From a bacterium (GTDB taxonomy: Bacteria; Chlamydiota; Chlamydiia; Chlamydiales; Rhabdochlamydiaceae), in contig JAKAAD010000024.1 in assembly GCA_021802305.1 (NCBI GenBank), forward strand, positions 1-12,060: a stretch of DNA of 12,060 bases, in the 5' to 3' direction. The position numbers and the translations under genes were made by a program. The notes under the pieces are model-generated. The model was not told the DNA's origin. It saw only the letters and a list, made by a program, of their open reading frames with translations, and searched no databases. The number at the start of each line of letters is the position of its first letter. Positions within the stretch are counted from its first letter, which is position 1. Positions 6,415 through 12,060 of the stretch are shown piece after piece.

Positions 6415-7258
6415 AACTCAAGATGGTGTTAGATAAGAGAGCTGCAATGGTCATGGGTCCAATTCCACCAGGAACTGGAGTAATGTGACTCGTTAGGGGA
6501 GAAACAGCATCGAAATCGACATCTCCGACAATGTGAGCTTCCTTCTTTGCATTTTGCACGCGATTGATGCCAACATCTACGACCACAGCTCCAGGGTGTA
6601 CCATAGCTGGTGTAATGAATTTGGGATGACCAACTGCAGCAATGAGGATGTCGGCTGTTTTGCAGAGAGAAGGGAGGTTTTGGGTCATGCTATGTGCAAC
6701 AGTGACAGTTGCATTACAATGAGGAGCTTTTTGCATGAGGAGTGCAGCAAGGGGTTTCCCAACGATATTACTCCTTCCTACGATGACTATGTGTTTGCCC
6801 AAAAGGGGGATTTGGTAGTGTGTCAGTAGGAGTTGTATGCCCAGTGGAGTTGCAGGAATAAATCCGTCGGTTTCACCTAAGAGGAGTTTGCCAATATTCG
6901 TAGGATGAAAACCATCGACATCCTTTTTGGGATCGATTGCCGATAAGGCGCGATGTACAGAGATCTGGGGAGGGAGCGGTAGCTGTACTAAAATCCCATC
7001 TACTTCGGGATTTCTATTGAGTTCTTGAATATTTTTTAGAAGTTCTTCTTCTGTACAGTGGGTGGAGAGTTCGCAATCAAAGGATTGAATGCCAACGGCT
7101 TTGCATTTTTTCTTCTTTGCTTCGATATAAATGCGCGAAGCGGGATGTTCACCCACAAGGATAAAAGCAAGTCCTGGAGGGCGATGCTTGAGCTTTTTTA
7201 TCGAAGAAGCAATTCGCTCTTCAATCTGCGCGGCAGCTTGTTTCCCATCTAAAAGCAT
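6398..7258 (-). CDS. folD: bifunctional methylenetetrahydrofolate dehydrogenase / methenyltetrahydrofolate cyclohydrolase
   Basis: 286 residues, against 288 in E. coli FolD. The enzyme interconverts 5,10-methylene-, 5,10-methenyl- and 10-formyl-tetrahydrofolate, feeding purine synthesis and formyl-methionine. Visible signatures: MLLDGK at the start, SRIYIEAKKKKC (41-52, with Tyr44 and catalytic Lys50 matching E. coli Tyr50 and Lys56), DGILVQLPLP (87-96), KDVDGFHP (112-119, Asp115), the NADP-binding VGRSNIVGKP (160-169), DVGINR (228-233) and PVPGGIGPMT (261-270). A TTG five codons upstream would also be in frame, but the ATG at 7256-7258 fits the family and lies 2 bases after the stop of the phosphatase gene. 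It overlaps the HAD gene by 17 bases. Confidence 0.96.
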   Translation of the reverse strand: MLLDGKQAAAQIEERIASSIKKLKHRPPGLAFILVGEHPASRIYIEAKKKKCKAVGIQSFDCELSTHCTEEELLKNIQELNRNPEVDGILVQLPLPPQISVHRALSAIDPKKDVDGFHPTNIGKLLLGETDGFIPATPLGIQLLLTHYQIPLLGKHIVIVGRSNIVGKPLAALLMQKAPHCNATVTVAHSMTQNLPSLCKTADILIAAVGHPKFITPAMVHPGAVVVDVGINRVQNAKKEAHIVGDVDFDAVSPLTSHITPVPGGIGPMTIAALLSNTILSYERRS

Positions 7259-7260
7259 CT

Positions 7261-8064
7261 TTAGTGCCCCCAACGAGTTTTTTCATTGATGTGTTTAAGC
7301 ATTTCATCGTGCAGATATCCATTAGAAGCAACGAGCGTTTCATGAGAAAAAACGTGGTGAGGAGACCCATCGTAATGGGTGACTTTTCCTCCAGCCTCTT
7401 CAACGAGGATTTTTCCTGCAGCCATATCCCAAGGATGTAAAGAGACTTCCCAATAGGCATCAAAGCGTCCCGCTGCAACGTACGCAAGATCTATTGCAGC
7501 AGATCCAAACCTTCGTATGGGAAGACCCATTGCCTGCATGTATGCAAAACGATCAATGCATTGCAATGGATTTTGATCTACATTGTATGGAAAACCCGTT
7601 GCAACCACCGCTTTTTCTAGTTTTTTTGTTGAAGAAATGCGAATGGGGCCTCCGTTCAGAAAAGCACCTTTTCCTTTTTGTGCAAAGAAGAGTTCCTGCG
7701 TAATAGGTTGATAAATAACTCCTATCACCACTTTTTCCTGAATAGCGACACCGATGCTCACGCAAAAAATGGGGATGCGTCGTAAAAAATTGAGAGTGCC
7801 ATCCAAAGGGTCAATGATCCAAGTGACATCGCTCTTTGCTGTTTGAATCTCGCCGCTTTCTTCTGCAAGAATTCGATGGTTGGGAAACCTCGTTAAAATG
7901 ATATCTAAGATTTTCTTTTCTGCACTCTTGTCGTATTCAGTGACAAAATTGTGCTTCCCTGGTTTTGTTTCGACAACAAATTCCCTTTCAATACCATGAC
8001 GTAGGTGATTTCCCGCTTGAAGCGCTGCTTGCAAAGCAACGGAAAGATATTCTTCAGTGGACAT
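7261..8064 (-). CDS. suhB: inositol monophosphatase family protein, SuhB-like
   Basis: 267 residues, the same length as E. coli SuhB. The lithium-sensitive, Mg2+-dependent phosphatase signatures are complete: LAEESGE (66-72, metal-ligand Glu68/Glu69), WIIDPLDGTLNF (82-93, Asp85 and Asp88) and HPWDMAAGKILVEEAGG (210-226, Asp213). Such enzymes hydrolyse myo-inositol-1-phosphate and related sugar phosphates; SuhB of E. coli also works with the transcription machinery in rRNA antitermination. Which role applies here is not visible; a nucleotidase of the CysQ group is less likely from the motif spacing. The frame is open to 8145, but the ATG at 8062-8064 is chosen because GGAG lies 5 bases before it and because the protein then starts as the family does. 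It overlaps the MreD-like gene by 11 bases. Confidence 0.9.
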   Translation of the reverse strand: MSTEEYLSVALQAALQAGNHLRHGIEREFVVETKPGKHNFVTEYDKSAEKKILDIILTRFPNHRILAEESGEIQTAKSDVTWIIDPLDGTLNFLRRIPIFCVSIGVAIQEKVVIGVIYQPITQELFFAQKGKGAFLNGGPIRISSTKKLEKAVVATGFPYNVDQNPLQCIDRFAYMQAMGLPIRRFGSAAIDLAYVAAGRFDAYWEVSLHPWDMAAGKILVEEAGGKVTHYDGSPHHVFSHETLVASNGYLHDEMLKHINEKTRWGH

Positions 8065-8533
8065 AATGACTCCATTGTGACACGTTTCTACGTTTCTTTG
8101 GTAGAAAGCAAAAAGCGTATAGAGCATCGAAAAACGACATGACAAAAATATCTGTTGTAATTCCTTTCCATGAAAAGGCGTGCGCAGATTCTTGCCAAAG
8201 AACGAGGCTCTTCTCTAAAAAGCTAATGGTAATGCTAAATAGTAAAGTGAAAAACGGAAGAGAAAGGAGTTTATGCGGATATAAATATCCTCTCAATGAA
8301 TAGAGAAAAGTCGTTGCAACTGTATGTATAGCTGCTTGTGCACCGAAGAAAAATTGCACAGAAAGTAAATCGTTTAAACATCCAATTCCTGCGTTGACCC
8401 AGATTGCTTTTGCTTTTGTGTATTTCATGCAAGCTAGTGCAAGGCATGGAGAGAAAAAGAGCAGATGGAGATGTGGAAACCACAAAGGAATGAAAATACT
8501 TGCAAAAAGAGAGAAAAAGAGCGATGCAATCAA
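8054..8533 (-). CDS. small polytopic membrane protein, MreD-like
   Basis: 159 residues from a TTG start at 8531-8533. The frame continues upstream to an ATG at 8677, but that would overlap the sugar transferase by 148 bases and add a hydrophilic Cys-rich stretch with no sense. The TTG overlaps the sugar transferase stop as TTGA and has AAAAGGAG 4 bases before it. About five hydrophobic segments (2-19, 21-36, 44-75, 88-112, 128-147) fill the protein, ending in a basic tail (PKKRRN). The block NAGIGCLNDLLSVQFFFGAQA (about 45-65) resembles the GLLxDLLSxxxxG core of MreD, and the length is close to E. coli MreD (162). MreD acts with MreB/MreC/RodA in wall elongation, but none of these is nearby, so the assignment is tentative; an ECF-type substrate-binding membrane protein is an alternative. 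Confidence 0.62.
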   Translation of the reverse strand: MIASLFFSLFASIFIPLWFPHLHLLFFSPCLALACMKYTKAKAIWVNAGIGCLNDLLSVQFFFGAQAAIHTVATTFLYSLRGYLYPHKLLSLPFFTLLFSITISFLEKSLVLWQESAHAFSWKGITTDIFVMSFFDALYAFCFLPKKRRNVSQWSHYVH

Positions 8534-9153
8534 AAAGCTCCTTTTGGGAAAAGCATTATGAGTGCAGTTTTTGCAATGAGGTGCATATCTAGTCTCAGTG
8601 AGCGTTTCTCGATGTACTCCATATCGATCATCAGTCTTTGTGCAAACGAGAGGCGACTGCGTCCCGATGTTTGCCAAACACCAGTAAGGCCAGGCTTTAA
8701 TGAAAAAAGCGTAGAAGTTTTAGACCCCAAAATTTCCTGAATTTTTTCCAGTTCTTGGGGAAGGTAGGGCCTGGGTCCTACGAGAGTGAGATCTCCTTTT
8801 AAAACGTTGATAAATTGTGGAAGTTCATCGAGCGAATGTTTTCTCAAAAACTTTCCAATCGTTGTAAGGCGAGGATCATCCTTGAGTTTGCAATATTTTT
8901 GCCATTCTTTACGCTTCTTCGTATTTTTAAGCAAAATCGCTTCCAACTTTGTATCCGCCCCGGTGTACATCGAACGATATTTATAAAAATCAAAGGGCTT
9001 ACCTTCATAACCCAAACGCTGACTGCAATAGAAAATAGGTCCCCTTGAAGTACATTTGATCAGTAGTGCGAGCAAGAAAAAGAGAGGCGCGCCGCATAAG
9101 AGCACACAGATGCTAAAAATTATATCAATGACTCTTCTTATTCGTTCCATCAT
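8530..9153 (-). CDS. bacterial sugar transferase (polyprenyl-phosphate sugar-1-phosphate transferase), WbaP/PglC-like
   Basis: 207 residues, corresponding to the catalytic part of WbaP/WcaJ or to the compact PglC type. One N-terminal hydrophobic segment (about 10-32) containing Pro23 matches the re-entrant helix of this monotopic family. Signatures follow in order: FYKYRSM (56-62), DDPRLTTIGKFLRK (92-105), HSLDELPQF (106-114) with the catalytic Asp109-Glu110 pair, GDLTLVGPRP (120-129) and KPGLTGVWQ (153-161). The longer insert around residues 66-92 (KRKEWQKYCKLKDD) is of the WbaP type. The enzyme should transfer a sugar-1-phosphate from a nucleotide sugar to undecaprenyl phosphate, starting a surface glycan. 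No glycosyltransferase lies beside it. ATG codons at 9151-9153 and 9148-9150 are both possible; neither has a Shine-Dalgarno site. It heads the nine-gene operon. Confidence 0.9.
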   Translation of the reverse strand: MMERIRRVIDIIFSICVLLCGAPLFFLLALLIKCTSRGPIFYCSQRLGYEGKPFDFYKYRSMYTGADTKLEAILLKNTKKRKEWQKYCKLKDDPRLTTIGKFLRKHSLDELPQFINVLKGDLTLVGPRPYLPQELEKIQEILGSKTSTLFSLKPGLTGVWQTSGRSRLSFAQRLMIDMEYIEKRSLRLDMHLIAKTALIMLFPKGAF

Positions 9154-9537
9154 GTTATATAAGAAAGTTTAAAAGTTAGCCATGGCTGTATGAATAAGGC
9201 GCAACGTATTCATTAACCCCTAAAAGGCCGGTGTAAAACAGGTTGAGCTTTGTCATTTACAATTGCATACATTCTTTATGCCATTTTGTGCATTACAATG
9301 CATTCAAACTTTTCCTTACAAAAGCAATATGGAGCCACGCCACGTAGTTGCGGTCAAGGCCCCTTTCCCTTGCATCAGACATGAAAGATCACTAGCCCTC
9401 ATGAGGGGGGAGTTGTGCACGTACGCTCTCCTATAATTGGAGAATCATCCACGAATCGATTGGAACAATTTTGCTTTAAAATGGATTGCCGACATCTTTC
9501 CTTTTCAAGGAAGAGCCGAAGGGTCGCATGAGGAATT
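9154..9537. other. gene-free gap with several short dyad symmetries
   Basis: This 384-base stretch between the helicase stop and the sugar transferase start contains no convincing coding frame on either strand. It carries a 10-bp palindrome AGCCATGGCT (9178-9187), the inverted repeat ATGAATA/TATTCAT with a 10-base loop (9190-9213), TGCATT/AATGCA with a 2-base loop (9289-9302), the 12-bp palindrome CCCTCATGAGGG (9396-9407), TCTCC/GGAGA with a 7-base loop (9427-9443) and TTCCTT/AAGGAA with a 3-base loop just after the helicase (9499-9513). None is followed by a clear T-run, so they are not standard terminators. The promoter of the downstream operon must lie here if helicase transcription stops, but only a TATATAAC right before the start codon stands out, with no good -35 box. 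Confidence 0.6.
9178..9213. repeat. two adjacent dyad symmetries upstream of the sugar transferase
   Basis: AGCCATGGCT (9178-9187) is a perfect 10-bp palindrome and, two bases on, ATGAATA (9190-9196) and TATTCAT (9207-9213) form a perfect 7-bp inverted repeat around the loop AGGCGCAACG. Both lie 25-60 bases upstream of the first codon of the nine-gene operon. The position suits an operator or a structured leader; no T-run follows on either strand. The function is unproven. Confidence 0.45.
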
Positions 9538-10737
9538 CTATGCTCTAGTTCTTTTTCTAGGTGTAAATTTTTGGGATCGCCAATTTCTCTTTGCATGATA
9601 ATGATTTGATGCATGCTTCCGAGAAGAGGATGGCTTTTCATGGCGAGGAGCTGCATGAACATGGGGATTGAGCATTCGCTCGATATCCCTCCATCGAACA
9701 TTGTCTTCTGGCGAAATCAATGAGAGTGCAAAGCCTTCTGCACCAGCACGTCCGGTTCTTCCAATCCGGTGAATATAATCTTCTGGACATTCAGGAAGGT
9801 CGTAATTAATCACATGCATGACATGAGGAATATCAAGGCCTCTAGAGGCGATATCGGTCGCTACGAGAATGCGGCTTTTAGAGTTTCTAAAAGCGCGAAT
9901 AACCTGCTCACGGCGGCCTTGGCCTAAATTTCCATGCATTGCTTCTGTATTGTGACCCTCGTGCCTCAATTCTTTGGACATGCTCTCTGCTCGGCGCCTT
10001 GTTTTTACGAAAACAATGATCAATCCTTCACGCTGGTTGAGTTGTTTCAATAATTCCGCTTTTTTTTCAGAATGAGAAACGCGGATGGTTTCTTGTTGGA
10101 TTTTTGGAGCAGATTTGTGGATCGTGTCAATAGCTACTCGTTTGGGGTCTTTTAAAAACCTTTGTGCCAAGCGAACAATATTAGTAAAAAGAGTCGCAGA
10201 AAAGAGGAGAGTTTGCCGTGATTCAGGAAGATGTTTTGCAATTCGATCCAATTGCACTCCAAATCCCATGTCCAGCATGCGATCCGCTTCATCGATGACC
10301 AAAAAGCGGGTGTCTTCCAGATGTAAGCTGCGACGCTCGAGGTGATCGTTGATTCTGCCTGGTGTTCCTACGATAACGCGGGGCTTTTTTTTCAGTTCGG
10401 CAAGCTGGCGGAACATCGACGCACCGCCAATGAGAAGAGCGGTATTGAAATGGGGCTCCATCATCTGTTTGAGGGTTTGATGTACCTGCATAGCTAATTC
10501 GCGGGTGGGAGCCAAAATCAAAGCGTGGGTCTCTGGATTTTTAATGATTTTTTGAATGAGCGGGATAAGGTAGGCAATCGTCTTTCCTGTACCGGTCTGT
10601 GCAGAGGCCAAGATATCACAGCCTTGGAGTGCAAGTGGGATTGTCTCTTGTTGAACGGGGGTAGGGGTTAGGATTCCCATGCCTGTAAGTGATACAATAA
10701 GTGGGGAGGACAATTCCCATTGAGCAAAACTTGTCAT
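9538..10737 (-). CDS. rhlE: DEAD-box ATP-dependent RNA helicase, RhlE-like
   Basis: 399 residues with two RecA-like domains (about 1-205 and 215-345) and a basic tail. All helicase motifs are visible: F4 and the Q motif around PTPVQQE (25-31), motif I AQTGTGKT (46-53), Ia PTRELA (77-82), GG at 104-105, Ib TPGR (125-128), II DEAD (149-152), III SAT (180-182), IV IVFVKTRR (241-248), V ATDIASRGLD (293-302) and VI HRIGRTGRAG (323-332). Such enzymes unwind short RNA duplexes with ATP in ribosome assembly and mRNA turnover. The tail after residue 360 is rich in His, Lys, Arg and Ser (SSSRKH, KRNWRSQKFTPRKRTRA) and should bind RNA without sequence preference. RhlE is the best subfamily guess. The gene is transcribed away from the flavoprotein gene and separated from the downstream operon by 384 bases. 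No Shine-Dalgarno site precedes the ATG. Confidence 0.94.
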   Translation of the reverse strand: MTSFAQWELSSPLIVSLTGMGILTPTPVQQETIPLALQGCDILASAQTGTGKTIAYLIPLIQKIIKNPETHALILAPTRELAMQVHQTLKQMMEPHFNTALLIGGASMFRQLAELKKKPRVIVGTPGRINDHLERRSLHLEDTRFLVIDEADRMLDMGFGVQLDRIAKHLPESRQTLLFSATLFTNIVRLAQRFLKDPKRVAIDTIHKSAPKIQQETIRVSHSEKKAELLKQLNQREGLIIVFVKTRRRAESMSKELRHEGHNTEAMHGNLGQGRREQVIRAFRNSKSRILVATDIASRGLDIPHVMHVINYDLPECPEDYIHRIGRTGRAGAEGFALSLISPEDNVRWRDIERMLNPHVHAAPRHEKPSSSRKHASNHYHAKRNWRSQKFTPRKRTRA

Positions 10738-10748
10738 TTTTTTTATAT

Positions 10749-10767
10749 CAATAGAGTTATTCTATTG
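10749..10767. repeat. inverted repeat in the divergent intergenic region
   Basis: CAATAGA (10749-10755) and TCTATTG (10761-10767) form a perfect 7-bp inverted repeat around GTTAT. It lies 12 bases upstream of the helicase start and about 62 bases upstream of the flavoprotein start, so it could be an operator between two divergent genes or a hairpin in the helicase leader. The stem is mostly A-T. Confidence 0.45.
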
Positions 10768-10782
10768 CATGAGCAACATATA

Positions 10783-10811
10783 ATGCACGAAAAATAATTT
10801 TTTCATATAAT
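10783..10811 (+). promoter_or_regulatory. promoter candidate for the flavoprotein gene
   Basis: A perfect TATAAT lies at 10806-10811, 18 bases before the ATG at 10830. At 17 bases upstream the -35 position reads ATGCAC (10783-10788), a poor match to TTGACA. If used, transcription would start near 10818, giving a leader of about a dozen bases without a Shine-Dalgarno site. Confidence 0.4.
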
Positions 10812-10829
10812 TTATGTTCTTTTGTGTAT

Positions 10830-12014
10830 ATGTACGACGTAATTGTGATTGGAGGGGGAGCTGCAGGCCTATTTGCTGCCCTTCGCGCTCAGACAATCGC
10901 CCCAACTGCCAAAGTAGCCCTTCTTGAAAAAAGCGGCGTTCTCCTTGCGAAGGTTCGCATCTCCGGAGGTGGTAGATGCAATGTAACCCATCACTGTTTT
11001 GATCCTGGGAAACTTATGCAAAATTATCCTCGAGGCGGTCATGAGCTAATGGGTGCTTTTCATAGATTTCAACCCCAAGATACCATCGAGTGGTTTGAAG
11101 CTCGGGGCGTTGCCTTAAAAACTGAGGCTGATGGCAGGGTCTTTCCCATTACGGATAGCTCGGAAACGATCATAAATATTCTTCTCGATGAGGCAAAAAA
11201 GCTCAATTTGGAGATTTACATGAGGCAAAGAATTGAAAAGATCAAAAAAACAGATCGAGGATTTCAAGTAGGTCCCTATGTCACTCGTACACTCATCCTC
11301 GCTACAGGCAATGGGAGGGATGGTCATTCATGGGCAACCCAATTGGGCCATGCAATCCAAACACCAGTTCCTTCTCTTTTTACATTGAATATCCCCACTT
11401 CACCCCTCAAAGGGCTAAGCGGCATTTCTCACAATCCTGTCGAACTATCCATTCCCGGCACTTCACTTGTCCAAAGGGGGTCCCTTCTCATCACGCACTT
11501 TGGCTTCAGCGGCCCTGCTGCTCTTAAGCTTTCAGCGTGGGGGGCTAGAACTCTTTATGAACATGGATATGCAATACCACTTGCAATCAACTGGCTTCCC
11601 GACACAACCATCTCCCAAATCTTTGAAACGCTTCTTCAATGCAAAAAGACAGTTCCACACAGAACTCTTCTTTCAGAAAATCCATTCAAACTATCGAGGA
11701 ATCTCTGGAAAACTCTCCTCAATGACGAAAGGCGGCTCAATGATATCCCGCAAAAGCATTTGCAGATCCTCGCGCAAAAGCTGCATGCAGATATGTACCA
11801 GGTAAACGGAAAAACGACGCACAAAGAAGAATTTGTGACTTGCGGAGGAGTCACTCGGAAGGAAGTCCAATTTACAACAATGGAAAGCAAAATTTGCCCC
11901 GGACTCTATTTTGCTGGAGAAATATTAGACATTGATGGAGTAACGGGTGGTTTTAATTTTCAGGCAGCTTGGACAACTGGATTCATCGCAGGCACTTCTG
12001 CCGCAGAGCGATGA
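10830..12014 (+). CDS. FAD-dependent flavoprotein of the HI0933/YhiN family
   Basis: 394 residues from the ATG at 10830. A GTG two codons upstream is also in frame, but the family begins with a few residues before the dinucleotide-binding loop, as here (MYDVIVIGGGAAGLFAA, GxGxxG-type loop at 8-13). Further signatures are ISGGGRCNVTH (44-54), the acidic end of the second strand LLEKSG (31-36), and the C-terminal FAD-contacting GEILDIDGVTGGFNFQAAW (363-381). Family length is about 390-420, so the protein looks complete. It is a predicted NAD(P)/FAD-dependent oxidoreductase of unknown substrate, related in fold to thioredoxin-reductase-like and aminoacetone-oxidase-type flavoproteins. It is the only plus-strand gene in the window and is divergent from the helicase. 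No Shine-Dalgarno site precedes the start. Confidence 0.93.
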   Translation: MYDVIVIGGGAAGLFAALRAQTIAPTAKVALLEKSGVLLAKVRISGGGRCNVTHHCFDPGKLMQNYPRGGHELMGAFHRFQPQDTIEWFEARGVALKTEADGRVFPITDSSETIINILLDEAKKLNLEIYMRQRIEKIKKTDRGFQVGPYVTRTLILATGNGRDGHSWATQLGHAIQTPVPSLFTLNIPTSPLKGLSGISHNPVELSIPGTSLVQRGSLLITHFGFSGPAALKLSAWGARTLYEHGYAIPLAINWLPDTTISQIFETLLQCKKTVPHRTLLSENPFKLSRNLWKTLLNDERRLNDIPQKHLQILAQKLHADMYQVNGKTTHKEEFVTCGGVTRKEVQFTTMESKICPGLYFAGEILDIDGVTGGFNFQAAWTTGFIAGTSAAER

Positions 12015-12060
12015 GCCTTTTTTTGATCCTTGGAGGGAAACCGGGCATGTGATTGTTGAA

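Noticed and set aside
9253..9305. CRISPR-like or tandem repeat from the two similar TTACAAT segments
   Set aside because: Only two imperfect copies of different length, with no spacer regularity.
9396..9407. CCCTCATGAGGG and the hairpins at 9427-9443 and 9499-9513 as helicase terminators
   Set aside because: None is followed by a T-run on the minus strand, and the stems are short; kept only as structure in the gap.
9399..9701. 100-codon minus-strand frame running from inside the helicase into the gap
   Set aside because: Its first half is a shadow of the helicase C-terminus in another frame, the composition is irregular, and no ribosome site precedes it.
12011..12052. ATG overlapping the flavoprotein stop as ATGA, as if a next gene began
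   Set aside because: The frame (MSLFLILGGKPGM) hits a TGA after 13 codons, so it does not continue unless there is a sequence error.
11983..12060. Open minus-strand frame entering from the right edge and ending within the flavoprotein gene
   Set aside because: Only 25 codons are visible, other frames are also open there, and nothing allows a choice between a convergent gene and chance.

Overview
The window looks like the chromosome of a chlamydia-like bacterium (phylum Chlamydiota, outside the classical Chlamydia pathogens). The strongest lineage marker is a 53-residue basic protein (1558-1719) of the small-basic-protein family that, to my knowledge, is confined to Chlamydiae and Verrucomicrobia. 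The tandem DUF502 genes and the CBS/CorC-type membrane protein also fit. The assignment is an inference, not a database result. No rRNA, tRNA, CRISPR array, insertion sequence or phage gene was seen.

Layout from right to left. (1) 10830-12014, plus strand: a HI0933/YhiN-type flavoprotein. Across a 92-base intergenic region with a perfect -10-like TATAAT and a 7-bp inverted repeat lies a divergent RhlE-like DEAD-box RNA helicase (9538-10737, minus). (2) 9154-9537: a gene-free gap with several short dyad symmetries. (3) 2000-9153, minus: nine genes with no gap above 8 bases, very probably one operon: WbaP-like sugar-phosphate transferase, MreD-like membrane protein, SuhB-type inositol monophosphatase, FolD, HAD phosphatase, RNase R, 3-methyladenine DNA glycosylase, and two DUF502 membrane proteins. 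Four of the eight junctions are 4-base start/stop overlaps (ATGA, ATGA, GTGA, TTGA). These overlaps, the paralogue alignment and one Shine-Dalgarno site move three starts away from the longest reading frame. (4) 1-1897, minus: a second cluster made of a 57-residue basic protein, the chlamydial small basic protein, a CBS-domain membrane protein whose 5' end overlaps it by 61 bases, and the first 64 codons of an unidentified protein cut by the window edge.

The operon mixes envelope functions (sugar transferase, MreD-like protein, DUF502 pair) with housekeeping enzymes for one-carbon metabolism, RNA decay and DNA repair. It does not look like one pathway. Co-transcription seems to reflect genome compaction rather than a shared task. 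I see no convincing novel multi-gene system. The most worthwhile leads are the two small basic genes at 1558-1897, the MreD-like protein with its TTG start, and the structured gap at 9154-9537.
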